Below the pieces are notes generated by a model, which was given only the letters and a program-made list of their open reading frames with translations, was not told the origin of the DNA and made no database searches. From positions 2,962,847-3,026,846 of the forward strand of contig NC_082599.1 of NCBI RefSeq assembly GCF_030936135.1: a DNA stretch of 64,000 nt, in the 5' to 3' direction. The translations under genes and the position numbers were made by a program. This document shows positions 51,511 to 62,925 of this stretch, piece by piece; positions within the stretch are counted from its first letter, which is position 1, and each line of letters starts with the position of its first letter. Source of the DNA: Gavia stellata (lineage: Eukaryota > Chordata > Aves > Gaviiformes > Gaviidae).

Positions 51511-51932
51511 AGAATCACAGAATCACTAAGGTTGGAAAAGACCTGTAAGATCATCAAGTCCAACAATTGCCAAAAAAAAAAACCCACCCCAAAAAAAACC
51601 CACCCAAAAAACAAAAAACACACACCACACAAAAAAAAACCACCCACACCACACAACACCATGCCCATCAAGCCACGTCCCACAATAATGCCATGACCAC
51701 ACGCTCGTTGAATACCTCCAGGGAGGGTGACTCCACCACCTCCCTGGGCAGTCTATTCCATTGTGATACCACTCTCTCAGTAAAGAAATTTTTCCTAATA
51801 TCCAGTCTGTATCTCCCCTGGCACAACTTGAGGCCATTTCCTCTTGTCCTGTCACTCATCACTTGGGAGAAGAGACCAACACCCACCTCTCTGCAACCCC
51901 CTTTCAGGTAGTTGTAGAGAGAAAGAGCAAGA
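51511..51932 (-). repeat. CR1 LINE 3' fragment with internal A/C expansion, in WNT9A intron 3
   Basis: Antisense to the window and so co-oriented with WNT9A. The 3' terminus at 51511 matches the copy at 30283, and 51661-51932 again encodes, on the minus strand, the [19 protein letters not shown] end of CR1 ORF2. Between them (51570-51661) the normal CAACCCAACACCACC-type segment is replaced by about 90 nt made only of A and C. Confidence 0.93.
51570..51661. repeat. A/C-only low-complexity tract inside the CR1
   Basis: About 92 consecutive bases with only A and C on the plus strand: runs of 8-11 A alternating with CCCACCC and CACACACC units. No G or T occurs. It lies exactly where the sister CR1 copy at 30283 has the short segment CATCAACCCAACACCACC, so it looks like in-place expansion of a seed already in the element. 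Confidence 0.9.
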
Positions 51933-54084
51933 CTTATCCAAGTCAGCAGGTTGCTTGGAGCAGCGTTGGAGAAACTTTTCCTGCCTGGGCCATGGTCTAG
52001 ATCATGCTTTCAAACCTGGAGGGACTTCCAGGATAGAATAAATTAGCTTTTATTACCAAAAAAGTCTAGGGTACACGAGGCAGAATAAGACTTTAAACAC
52101 AAGCATATCGTTTCAAGAGCCATAGGTAGCTCCTGTTTTCTTTTCAAGTCACATCACAGTTCAGAGCCTGATCTGACTCCATCTTACATAGGCTCAAACT
52201 TCTCTTGAACACACACAGGCTCACCACTAATTTAATAATCATATTTTCATCTACACTATGGTAAGCCACCACATGCATGCCTCTTGTCACAGATGTGAAG
52301 GAAAATGTATTAGCTTAAATCCAAGGCACAAAACATTTCATGCTCCCCATGGGCTAAACACCACAGCTACCACACATCAGAGTTGTAGTAACTCAGGAGT
52401 AACAACACAAGTATGCATTTGAATCCTTATTGCGTTATGCTGTAGAGAGCTTCTACCGTGAAAGGAAAGTTGAACAGAGACAATCAGTGGATCAGGGATA
52501 GCATCACACATTGAAATTATGTCCTCCCACCCTCCTCCGAGCAACCACCTGGTCTTGTAGACTCACGAATAGGAGAGCAGTTTGGGAGGAAAATAAAGCT
52601 CTTTGAGCAAATTAGTTCGTTTGACTTAGAAACACAAACTCCCATTGATCTTGTCGTGAGAATACCAAATACTGACAAAGGCACAATGAGGAAAACAATT
52701 ATGATAGAGCAAGACTGAACCGCCTTTATTGGTACTTGCTGCTAAGAGGAAATTAGATAGCACTGCAGGACCGCCTGCCCAAATGGATTTACAAGAGCCA
52801 TAGGGAAAAGGGATCACAGCAGAGCATTGCTATGCAACATGTAATCCTTCCTCACAACAATGGTTTGCTACGAAGCTCAGACTAAGTGCCCCCGTAATGA
52901 TCAGTCTCAGACATGCTGCAACACACAATTTCTCAGTGTTTTAGCTGAAACGCTGAGGACAGATTCCCATTCATTCCCAGCTGGGTCACGGGGCTCTGGC
53001 GGTGGTTTTCAGACAACTCTTGTCTGGGCAGCAGCAGTCCAAAGCGGACGCGCAGCCGTGGGAATTCCTCGGTTATAGCTCCGCTGTCGTCATGGCTGGT
53101 CTGCGGCTCCAAGGCTTCAAACCATTCGCTATGGTTTGGGGGAGAGGAGGGAGCAGATGAACCTCCTTAGAGTCAGCTCATCCAGGAAAAAGCCTGCCCT
53201 CCTCTTGTCTTACTTCAGAAAGGGCTTTGGGATGCTCCTTTACAAATCAAATCTCTTCCATCCTCTCTCTATATATCCTCCTTCAATTTAAATGGGCTTA
53301 GCTATTCTCTCAGCTCAAGTATTAATGTTTGTTTGGACAGCAGCCACGGTCCCCATTTCTTCACAGTGCCCAAACAACTAGAAGACCAGACGAATCCCTT
53401 AGCACTGGCCATTGCCATTGGTTGAATTATAAAAGTTTCACAGATTGTTAGAAGTTTTCTTCTTCCTTCCCTTCCTTTTTTTCTTCTATCTTGTTAAAAA
53501 AGACCCTTCTTTTGAGCCTGTTCTCAAACTGTTTCGTCAGAACTTTTTTCCCCTCTCCACTACCCCTTCCTTCTTTAAAAATATGACCACTCATACTTTA
53601 GTGAAATATGCATTAAAATACAAACACTTAAACATAGAATAACATATCGCTACTTTAAATTGAGAACTACTATTCCTAGTGTGCTTCACATGCTAAGAAA
53701 ACCCCACATGAACAACTAACTGCAATTACTTATGGGACACAGCAAGCATTTTTTTCCCCCGGAGTGGTGATTTCCAGGCCTTAGAAAGACTTTGGCTGAG
53801 CCAATCTCAGCCTGAAAGAAGGCAGGGAAAATCCAGAGAGCATGCTTATGCATTGCTACCTGTCATAACCTGAAGCAATTAATACTAGTGGTGATCTGTA
53901 CATATAAAGCCAAGAGCTAGTCTCAAGGAGGGTGCTATTTGCTAGGTTTGATTTACCTTCGTAAAAGCATGATGCTAGATTTCTCACAAAACACACCCCT
54001 AAAGAAACTGCCTAAAGGACGCATGATGTCTTTTTTTTTTCACCCATGCACCAACGGTATTAGTAAGCTCGTATGGATTTGTCT

Positions 54085-54117
54085 CATCAAAAAGAGCAAT
54101 TATTACACTTTTTGATG
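54085..54117. promoter_or_regulatory. Inverted repeat of CATCAAAAAG around AATTATTA, intron 3 enhancer candidate
   Basis: CATCAAAAAG (54085-54094) and its exact reverse complement CTTTTTGATG (54108-54117) flank a 13-nt spacer containing AATTATTA, a homeodomain-type core. ATCAAA-type sequence resembles, but does not exactly match, TCF/LEF sites. Surrounding sequence (54040-54180) is repeat-free and ordinary in complexity. Regulatory function is inference. Confidence 0.3.
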
Positions 54118-54224
54118 GTGCAGAAAAAGAGAGGGATTAGCATTTAAGCTTGCCTGTTTGACAAACTCTGGAGTTTGATTGGAATCATGCTTGCTAGTAG
54201 GAACTGTACGAGATGGGACGGGCA

Positions 54225-54430
54225 GTGCTTGTAAACACCGTTTCTGCAACAGGAGACCAGGGTGCAAGTCTCTGCTTCGCTACGCCTGTGTGTGACCTTT
54301 AGTAAGTCACTTAATCTTTCTGGGTCTCAATTTCCCCTCTGTAAAATGGAGATACAGAAATGAAGAGGGTGGTATGCTCTGATAACATGTTATGTGATAG
54401 CTCGTGAAGTTCCTCAGACAGATGATAGCT
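54225..54430 (+). repeat. MIR-like (CORE-SINE) fossil
   Basis: The clearest ancient SINE here. GTGTGTGACCTTTAGTAAGT, CACTTAATCTTTCTGGGTCT, CAATTTCCCCTCTGTAAAAT and GGAGATAC follow the MIR consensus in order and spacing, and the GACCAGGGTGCAAGTCTCTG before them fits the preceding part. Sense orientation on the plus strand, antisense to WNT9A. Confidence 0.75.
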
Positions 54431-55129
54431 GGGCAAACATCTACCCGATATGGAGAGTCCATCTCCAGCGCAGGAGGCACGCTCAGCCCTTGAGATAGAT
54501 CCCTGCCAGCACCGCCTAAGGGGAAAAGCCATTCCTTGCATGGACTTCCAAAACAAGCAAATCAACAGCAAGGAAAAGTCCATGCACCTCCCACTATCCT
54601 CTCCGGAGCATCCCATATGGTTTCAAAGACGCAGGCATGTCTCAGGATGGGTCTGGACTTGAACCCTACAGCAACAAGGGTCCTTCAGAAAGATACGCAT
54701 AGTCTGCACAGACTAAAACATATGGGTTGATATTGTGTGAAAACAATTAAGGAAGCCTCATGAAGGGAACCAGTTTCAAAGGGGGATATTGCCTAGAGAC
54801 ACCTTTGGGGGGCGGGGGAGGAATTTTCTTGTTCTCCATTTCTGCCCTCCCATAGTTTGGCACTAAACACTCTTGGCTCTCAAGGAGACGGTAGTTATAC
54901 CCCAACTTCAGGGTCCTGAAAGCAAAGGCTTGCTTGTGTCTCTCCTTCTGGAAGGATAAAGGGAAAAGGGAATGAGAACATGACAATTTTTTTTTTTCTT
55001 GGGTAACAGCAGCCCCCTTTAATAGTGCCCCTTGGATCTGTAAGACATGCTTGACCAGACATACCTCTGGAAGAGGTCAGCACTCCTGGGATTAAGAAAC
55101 TTAGCAACGCTCCAGAGAGGGAGTTGGAA

Positions 55130-55250
55130 AGTCATGTTTAATGATACTTTGCTGAGAAACTGGGCAAATTTAATTAAAACATCACTTACTCAAGCCCAGT
55201 GGAACTAATTGAGTGCTCTAATATTCCGACTTTTCATTAATGGGTTACAA
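55130..55250. promoter_or_regulatory. Homeodomain-motif cluster in intron 3, enhancer candidate
   Basis: Includes the 10-bp palindrome TTTAATTAAA (55169-55178), CACTTACTCAAG (NKX2-like half motifs), ACTAATTGAG and CATTAATGGG within 120 bp, with no repeat family recognised. Confidence 0.25.
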
Positions 55251-55394
55251 AAGAGGGCTGCACTTGTGTGTACAAGGGGGAAAAAGGGGGGGAGATATAG
55301 AGAAGAAGAGAGCTTTAGCAAGCCTGCCTGTGCTTCATTTAATATAACCAAGAAACTTCATTGCTGGCAACGGAGCTTTAATACAGTTGACTTC

Positions 55395-55475
55395 TCTCAC
55401 CACCACCGCCCCCCATCCCCTTGACACATACACACATCTCCCCCCAACACACACCCTCTCCACCCAAGACCCCTC
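55395..55475. repeat. C/A-rich low-complexity tract in intron 3
   Basis: CACCACCACCGCCCCCCATC followed by ACACATACACACATC and CCCCCCAACACACACCC. Reads as G/T-rich on the WNT9A pre-mRNA. Confidence 0.8.
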
Positions 55476-55529
55476 TGAAAGAATAGCTGAATGAGCAAGA
55501 GTAGATTTGGCAAAGGAAGGGAAATTGCT

Positions 55530-55745
55530 TTTTTAATAAGTGGTCTATTCAGAGCTCCTACTTTTCAATAAAGAGAAGGCTGGAGAAGTCCTGGTCTAAT
55601 TACCTCATCCTAGCACTAGACAAGCTCGCCCTTTCATTAGCGATTGAGGTCATATCATATAACTTTGTGAGCCATCACAGGCACAACATGTTCAGTGATT
55701 ATTTCATTGGTGGCAGCAAAATTACAGTTGGCCCATCAAGGTTGT
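55530..55745. promoter_or_regulatory. Motif-rich repeat-free block in intron 3, enhancer candidate
   Basis: Includes TTTTTTAATAAG, TCTAATTACC, TTTCATTAGCG, GAGGTCA (nuclear-receptor half-site type), AACTTTGTG (TCF/SOX core CTTTGT) and CACAACATGTTC (imperfect steroid-receptor-like palindrome). Texture resembles conserved noncoding DNA, but conservation was not tested. Confidence 0.25.
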
Positions 55746-56299
55746 AAAAAAACAGAAGTAAAATAATTAAATGAGAACGTCTACCAAGAGACACTAAAAC
55801 TAGGCGGAATAGGATAATGTCACCCTCGCAGAAATACACAGATTGTTTGCTAGTGTGACACCATGGAGAAACTGCCATGTTGACCAGAAGGGTATAGGGT
55901 TGGTTGCCAAATCAGTCAATTAAGCACAAGTCCTTTTCTGCTGGGTCTCAGGGGACTATTTATGTTTTGCCATGGTTGGGAGTAATTAGATGGGAAGGAT
56001 TATATGTTGTTAAGAATCAGTGAGAGACCACCAAGCTTGTGCTAGATCTTTAATAGATATTCCTCCACTCCCTCAGTGAACACACACATTCATACATACA
56101 CTGTAAGTACACCAACATAGGCTGGCACTGCAGCAAGCTCCAGTAGCAAAACAAAGTACTGGAAAAGAAAGTCTCTTTGTCCATTCTCAGCCCAGTCCAA
56201 AGCAGTCTGTAGTACAGCAGAGGTTCACGTATGTATGGCTTCACTAATAGACGTAAAATCTGTGCTTTGGTTAGAGGAAAAACACAGCGGGTGCCAAGG

Positions 56300-56420
56300 A
56301 GGAATTCGGGAGAACTGGCTTCAGTCTCCTGCTCCATCATCGGCTTGCTGCATGAGCTTGGGAAAGGCATTCAGTTTGCATCTCAGCTCCTGCTCAAAAT
56401 GACCTTAAATCAACTTTTTG
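56300..56420 (+). repeat. Probable MIR-like fragment in intron 3
   Basis: GAGAACTGGCTTCAGTCTCC, GCTTGCTGCATGAGCTTGGG, AAAGGCATTCAGTTTGCATC and TCAGCTCCTG fit the sense MIR pattern (gggttcaattcctggctct ... tgtgaccttgggcaagtca ... gcctcagttt). Confidence 0.55.
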
Positions 56421-57639
56421 GAACTCACAGGGACATTTAACATATTAGAGGCCATAAGAGCATCTTAGTTATATAATGAGTGCTCCAGTTCAAAATTGTT
56501 CAGTTCCAAAATGGCGCAAATCAAGGCTATCTGCACTCCTATATTGCCTTTGATTCACATCAAATCAAATACGTATGAGTTATTGCCTAAATAACCAAAC
56601 TAGGTTAGTTCAAAGTGGTTTCAGACTGTCATAGCTACTAGGTTAGCATCTCTTGCTAGTTAATGGTTGGAAAGTCTATAAGGCAGCAGTTAGTTGGTGG
56701 TCAGCTTCTTTGGAGAAAGACAAGTAGAGGAAACATGCTGAGTTTCATATTTAACCCCCTACCTTCATCAAATAAAGTATCAATAAATTCAGCACGGGAA
56801 CCTAGTACTGCCTGCTGAGCAACTCTCATCCTCCACCAACTCCGCACTGACAGTGGGACCAGGAGGAAAGAAGCAGCTTGAACCTGATATTAATCTACAA
56901 CCAAGTGTAAGCAATGTCAGAGAATCCATCAACCACACGAAGAAGTTCAATGCTCAGGCTTCAAATCAGTTTCAATAATTTGAAATCTTAAGCAAGGGTT
57001 GCAAGTTTTGACTTTGCAATTACAAACTCAGCCTGGGTCCTCATCTCTGACTCGAACATCTATCATCATCTTCTTAATGACACCATATTGTGCCAATGGT
57101 TTACGTCCACGTATCCTGACTATATAGACATGTTCTCCTGATCATGAACCACCATCCTCTTAAAAGGTTCCTTCTCAACATGCAGTTTGCTTGTTCTCTG
57201 CCTGGCTTCATGGTGATGTTGTGAATCTGGAGGGCTGCTTGGCTTGCCTTTCAACCAGACTAAGGTACAATTATTCTAGGAGCATAAACAGAGAAGTCAT
57301 TTCAACTGCTGCTGCAAATAGGCAAGGAAAGCTGTCAGACAGCAATACCAACTCGACAGACACGGCGTGGGTGGACAAAAATAGGAACACCGGATCACTG
57401 ACCTGCAGCAAAGGTCTTTGACTTGGATTGCCATGAGGGCTCTCAGTGTCTGGACAACCGTCACAACTGTTACTCAGCTGTTTAGCTGTAGATATTACAC
57501 TAGTGCTTAGAAATCACTGCCAACGAACCAGAGCCTGACCGTGCCAAGTAAAGTGGAGGCAGAGGATGCAAGAGAGTCCCTGACATCTCCCCTTCCCCGG
57601 GGAACTAACTCACACTGGGATCAGGACAAGAAAGGGCAG

Positions 57640-57730
57640 GCAGAAAGGGGAGATTCACTCCCTCCAGCTCATCCTTGGAGTTCGTTTAGCTCAAAGTCAC
57701 ACAGACAGCGTGGAGCAGAGATGACAAATA
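57640..57730 (-). repeat. Possible MIR-like fragment in intron 3
   Basis: AGCTCAAAGTCACACAGACA followed by GCGTGGAGCAGAGATGACAA resembles the antisense MIR segment aaggtcacacagctagtaagtggcagagc. Short match only. Confidence 0.42.
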
Positions 57731-58939
57731 AGGACACCTAACCTAAATCCAAGACTGAGTCTCAGCCATATGGGTATCCTGACTGCAGCTACTGGGGTGG
57801 AGAGCACTGGGAGTTACGTCACGTTCCTTGGGCAAGTTTTTTAGCCCCACTGCTGGAGGGGAAATATTCATGGAGTTACAAGAACATGTCAATGGCATCT
57901 AAAGCCACAGCCTTGTAGGTTTTGACAAGACTGTATTATACAACTCTGGAAAGGGAGGAGAGCAGAGACATCTCAGAGCAATCTCCAGCATGAAATCACA
58001 GCCTCCATGGACCACCTTCTCCATTTTAGTCCCATCTGCTACACAGCCAACTCCAAAGAGTTGGGACAGGCCCTTGGGAACAACCGACCACAAGGATTAA
58101 AACAAATTTCATCACCCTGCAAAGCCTGTTTCACACGCCAAGGAGCTGCAACAGGAGTTCAGAGGCACTGAGCCTTTTAATCCAGCGGCAGAGAAGCTGT
58201 CAGCCAAAGCCAGACACCAGCTAAATCCAGGATATTTCTAATCCTGATCTCAGCACTGTCTAGGAGCATCTGGTGGTGGGGAGAGGGGGAGACATTTTGC
58301 TGGCCAGCACTCACTGGTGGCATTCTCCGATGCCCCAACTCTGTCGCGAGGAATGACATTTTATGCATATGCACAGGAACAACTGAGCTGGGGTGGCGAT
58401 TCCTAGAATGCACAACTGGCTGGGCTGCATTTGCCTGGGAAACTGGAGACCCAGGTCCCCCATCCCAGCCCCAACCCTCCATCCAATCACATGGACAATA
58501 ATAAGGCTCAAAGGCTATTTATAACCTTACAGTATGTCCCCCTTCGAGGTTGGCGCAATGAAACACTGATCCTAAGCACCTGTGCTAGCCAGTCTGAGGG
58601 ATTTTCATGTTCGAGCAACTCTAGGCTAGGTACAGCCAAGCAGATTATGGGAGAAGGTGGAAAGCCCCTTCCTTTCCCCTCTCCTGCTGCGATGACCCAG
58701 CAATTACAGACACTTTGTCCTTTACATCAGTCCTGCAGGGAGGCCCCCGGGCAGGAGGGTAAAGCCTCATGGGAGGAAGAGGGAGTAAAGAGCAGAAAGC
58801 CTTCCAGCTGAGAGGATAAGGATGGGAAAAAAAAGAAAAGAAAAAAAGGAGGAACGACACCCCCAAGCACTGTCAGCTGCAAACCCAGCAGCTCTAGGCA
58901 GAGTGGAAAGCTGCCAGAAAATCAGGCTGAAGGGACTTT

Positions 58940-59170
58940 CAGGACTGAGGTCAGTCAGAGAGGAATATCTCCACCCTGATTCCCTGCCAGGTGTTTGTCC
59001 AGCCAGTTTTAAAGAAACCTGGCTGTGGGGATGCTACACTATCCATGCTCTACTGAACTACTGCAAGAAAAGCATCCCTCAAGCTCTCCTGCAGCAGCGT
59101 AAATCCCTTCCTCCTTGTCCTACCTCACGTGAGCCTGGAGAACCTGCCTTTCCATCCCTTTGCAGTGTAA
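58940..59170 (-). repeat. Possible very old CR1/L3-type remnant in intron 3
   Basis: CCAGCCAGTTTTAAAGAAACC, then GGGGATGCTACACTATCC and CAGCGTAAATCCCTTCCTCC resemble in order a decayed antisense L3/CR1 3' region. The match is weak, and ordinary sequence is a real alternative. Confidence 0.3.
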
Positions 59171-59453
59171 GACCCTCTCCTCCTTGGGCAAAGCCAGCAA
59201 TCTTTCCCACCAGTTCGTGTTTTCTAGACCTGGACAATCCAGATTCTTTTCCCTCTGGTTTCCCTCCGATGCTTTTGCACAACTCTTGAAGCACAGTGAC
59301 GAAAACAGGGCATAGTCCCATAATTGAGACTTCACCCCTCCAGCAGAAGGATCACATCTAACACTCCTGTTTCCGCACCCAAGTGCGGTACCCTATTGCC
59401 CCCACAAACCCCACAGCAGCTTGAACCCCTACCCCGAGCAGTCTGCAACGCAC

Positions 59454-59716
59454 CTTCATGCCCACGAGGTTATTGTGGAAGTCCACCCGGGCTCGCAGGT
59501 CCTTGTTGGGCTTCCTCCCCAGGAACTCCTTGACGAACTTGTTGCTGTATTTCAGGTTGTCGCCGCAGCCGCCCCACTGCCAAGCCTCGCGGTTCTCCAG
59601 GTCGGGGGCCTCGTCGCAGGTGCAACGCTCCATCCGCCCCGCGCTGCACGCCTTGGCCATGGCGTGCGTCAGCCCCGCAGAGGAGATAGCGTACAAGAAG
59701 GCTGTCTCCTTAAAAC
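59454..59716 (-). CDS. WNT9A: WNT9A coding exon 3 (Wnt central domain)
   Basis: This is the middle Wnt exon. Seen: acceptor CTCCTGCAG directly before 59716 and donor GGCATGAAG|GTGCGT at 59454/59453. The 263 nt are 2 bases completing a Gly codon begun in exon 2, then 87 codons, ending in phase 0. The peptide starts [18 protein letters not shown], continues [15 protein letters not shown] (residues 21-35), then WQWGGCGDN (45-53), and ends [11 protein letters not shown] (77-87). AISSAG, the CxC pair and the WxWGGCGDN block are family signatures of the alpha-helical N-terminal Wnt domain that carries the lipid-bearing thumb. All cysteines expected in this block are present and no stop interrupts it. 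The exon is more GC-rich than the surrounding intron. The plus-strand open frames across it are antisense shadows. Confidence 0.96.
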
Positions 59717-60344
59717 CTGCAGGAGAGAGGAGGCGGCGGCTTTAATTGCAGCTGGCGCAAGGATTAAAAAAAGGAAAAAATGAGGAAATGGAGGCAAAAC
59801 CTATTGTGAACAGAGTTTGAGCAACGGCAAAGCATGCCAAGCTCTATGGGCGTCACTGATGGTGGAGAGGACACAGTGGAGAGCAAGGAATGATGGACAG
59901 AGGTGGCACAAGCCAGGATTCAAGAATGCAAATGAAATCTGGCCAGCTCCGTGGCTGTCATTCTGCAGATAGTCTCTGCCTGAAAACTAAAGAGATGAGC
60001 AAGAATTGGACAGGCCATGGAGGTACCATCACCATGGCATAGCAATACTGCTACCAAGGGGAAACCAAATAGCAGGAACCCAGCATAGACTTTCCATCTG
60101 ATCGTTGGGCTAGATCTTGAGAGCTCCTTGTTCTTCTCTCTCCCCCAGAAAAACATCCCTGGGTCCTAACTCCAGTCCAACAAAATTGTTAAACAAAAGG
60201 CACCTGAGGGTGCACATAGCAGCCAGCCTGTCACCCAACACAGCACCTCACTCAAATGCCTCAAAAAGCAGTTTACACCTCAAACCTTCCACACACATTT
60301 TTTTTTTTTTTTAAACACCTCCATGCTCACCTGCAGGGATACAA

Positions 60345-60400
60345 CAGCATCTGCTCCCCCAATAGGTAAACTGAGGCTCAGAGAGACCCATGATTTCAAT
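60345..60400 (-). repeat. Possible MIR-like fragment in intron 2
   Basis: GGTAAACTGAGGCTCAGAGA is a strong short match to the antisense MIR core, but the flanks do not extend it clearly. Confidence 0.45.
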
Positions 60401-62799
60401 CCAAATGATAAAAGCCAGAAATAAAAAGCAAACACATCAGTATTTATAGCTCCTCATTCTCCGGCTATGGAAGCTGTGAACGACTGCATATTTGAGATGC
60501 AATTCCAGAACAGCTTTGGATCCAACTCAAGAAATCCCCCACTCAAAAATAACACAAGTGGATGGTGACAGTAGTGGATATATCTGTAAGCTGGTGTGTC
60601 AACCAGGGACATGCAGAGACACTGCCAGGTCATTTTTGGAACTGTTCCTTGGGAGGTTCATGGTAGTCCAAGCAAGCTCATGGGGTGCTACCCTGGGCCG
60701 TCCCCAGAGCCTGCCTTCCCCAAAGCACTCCCAGGTGCACAGTGCTGAACTTCAGCAGAACACAGATGAAAATCCAGTCCAGAAGACTGACGTTTGGTCC
60801 TCTCAAGGGGGCTGACTCAAACCAGACTGTGGTAGAAATTGTCCGATGGTTCTACTGCTCACCTGGAAAAGAAGAACAGGAACCTTTCCCTCATTGGAAG
60901 GAAGGTTAAAATAAAAAAGGCTCAACTCCACACTTGCTGGAGACACTGTGAAGAGTTGTCAGGGTTGAGAAACCAAATTTGGTTGGGTTTTTTTTTCCTC
61001 TTTGTTTAATCTGAAGTTAGACCATGTTCTCTGGCACCCCAGAAACATCTTCAGCATTGCAAACTCTCTCATTAGGAGTGGTGGGAGAATTCTTTACTTA
61101 ATTCACACAACAAAAACTCAGGGGAATGCAGATGACCAAACTCCTCTGGGTAGAAAATGCCTTCTAAGAAGCTTTCACCTTTCATAGGCTGTTTCAGCTT
61201 TTTCTAGGTCACACCTTATGTCAGACTGTCACATGCCTGTCAGAGGGATGCCACTGCTAGAGACATGCTCCCAAGCCTTCATGCTCCTGGGTTGTAGAAT
61301 TGGCCTCTTGCCACCGCTACTACTTGTGCTATGAAATAGAGAGGTACCAGTGTACGAACAGAAAGTCCTCGACGGAATAGGGCATGTAAACTCTCCTCTG
61401 AGAGTCTGAGACACTGCAATTAGCAGCAAACAGCCTGGATGTGGTCCAGTTTAGTAGATAGCCCGGATCTACGACCTGCTTGAAGGCCTCCTGGCTTGAA
61501 GCACTGAATTTAGAGTGCTTGTCAAATCTCAGCAGAAAGTCAGTGCCATGCAACCACAATGCATACCAGGTTTGACAGAAAGCCAGGAGAAATGGTTCAT
61601 TTGCCAGGTTCTCCCCCTCCATCAATCTTCCCATCAGCTTTGGCTCTACTCCTCCCATTCTCCATCACTAAAAGCCTCACAAATTCCCGGAGCCCATCAG
61701 CACAGGTATCATCTCGCCCGCAGGCAGCTGAGGCGGCTTCCAAGCAAGTCCATGTGACATTTGGCTCTGGCCAGATTTAAAGCCATCTCTGCCATGCACT
61801 ATTTGATTGCACCAAGATATTTGGTAACAAGATAATGAGCTTTAAATCAATGCAGGCATTCTAACCCCCAGCGCATCGACAGCCTGCCATCCGCGGCTAT
61901 CCAGTTTCAGCCATTTCCAAAATTGTTCGCGAGTATCCAAAGAGGATAACAAGTCCCTTAAACAATCCCCCTGTTATTTTAAGAAACGGGCTGCATCAGC
62001 CCAAGTTGCAAACCAGCAGCCAGGCTGTTCTGGTGACCAAGTGTAAAAATGGAGGGAGAAACTTTTCTTAAGTGAAATGTCGGGGGGGGTTTTGCCTTTT
62101 TTTCTTCCCCCCACCTCTTCTTAAAAAGATGTAACGGTTCTGAAGGAGAGGAAGCAAGCCCACACCGACGTATTTGAATAGCTGTGTCTTAGCGGGTGAT
62201 ACATGTGCCCCTTTACCCTGGGGTATCGCTTGCCGCAATGCTGAACCAGGAACCAGCAGCTCGCGGAGAGGAGGAGAAAGATTTACAGGGCAGCGTGCTA
62301 TGCCGCGGGAGCAACATTTGAAGGATTTACAGCATCGGTGGAGGGCAGAGATGTTGCAGGGGCATAAAACATGGAAGAATGAGACAGCAGGCAGAGCTTT
62401 GCAACCCTCAGAGCTACAATTTATTACACGGGGTCCTGACAAGGGGTGGGGGCTGGTTCTCCATGGTGTTTTAAGGCAGCTCAACTTCAGGCTGCTTTGA
62501 AACACCCCTTGCGAGGGCTGCCCGCGGGGACGGGCACATCTGAAGGAACAAGCCGTGGCCTCCAGGTGTCAGCATGAGAAAGTGCTTGGCTTCCCCAAGG
62601 CGCCTCTAATCCAGGGACTCCTCTGGCATGCGGGGATATTTTTAACCATCTTGCAGCTCTGGCTGGACCTCTTGGGTTTCATGAGGACTTTCCTTGTTTC
62701 CACCGCAGTCAGTGACAGTGCATTAGTTAAGCCCCAGAGCTTCTGGATTACTCCTTCTCACTAATTAGCGAGGGAGGGCGCTTTGCAAACCTCTGCTTG

Positions 62800-62925
62800 A
62801 GCATGTCGGACCCTGGGTTTCTAGGTCCAGCTCCATCGCTGAGTGTGGGACATTCTGGAAGTCACTAAAGCGCTCAAGAGCCATGCAAGCTATCTGTAAA
62901 ATGGTCCTGCTGCACCGTTAGCGTC
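62800..62925 (+). repeat. Probable MIR-like fragment in intron 2
   Basis: GACCCTGGGTTTCTAGGTCC, GTGGGACATTCTGGAAGTCA, CTAAAGCGCTC, then CTATCTGTAAAATGGTCC follow the sense MIR order with strong decay. Confidence 0.5.

Larger units (their letters stand above)
46607..59453 (-). other. WNT9A: WNT9A intron 3 (12,847 bp)
   Basis: Bounded by GT at 59453-59452 and AG at 46608-46607 on the minus strand. It contains a CR1 copy (51511-51932), MIR-like fossils (48600-48690, 54225-54430, 56300-56420, 57640-57730), a weak older LINE remnant (58940-59170), a C/A-rich tract (55395-55475) and two or three motif-rich, repeat-free stretches between 54040 and 55760. No coding exon is supported in it. Confidence 0.9.

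Noticed and set aside
51489..51911. Open frames on both strands with proline/lysine/threonine or phenylalanine/glycine runs
   Set aside because: Translation of the A/C tract and the CR1 copy in which it lies.
58822..59289. 155-codon plus-strand open frame upstream of exon 3 on the map
   Set aside because: Starts in a lysine-rich A-tract and runs through a possible old LINE remnant; proline/serine-rich with no motif.
59421..59783. Plus-strand open frames over exon 3, and likewise 46385-46696 over the last exon
   Set aside because: Antisense shadows of the real WNT9A exons.
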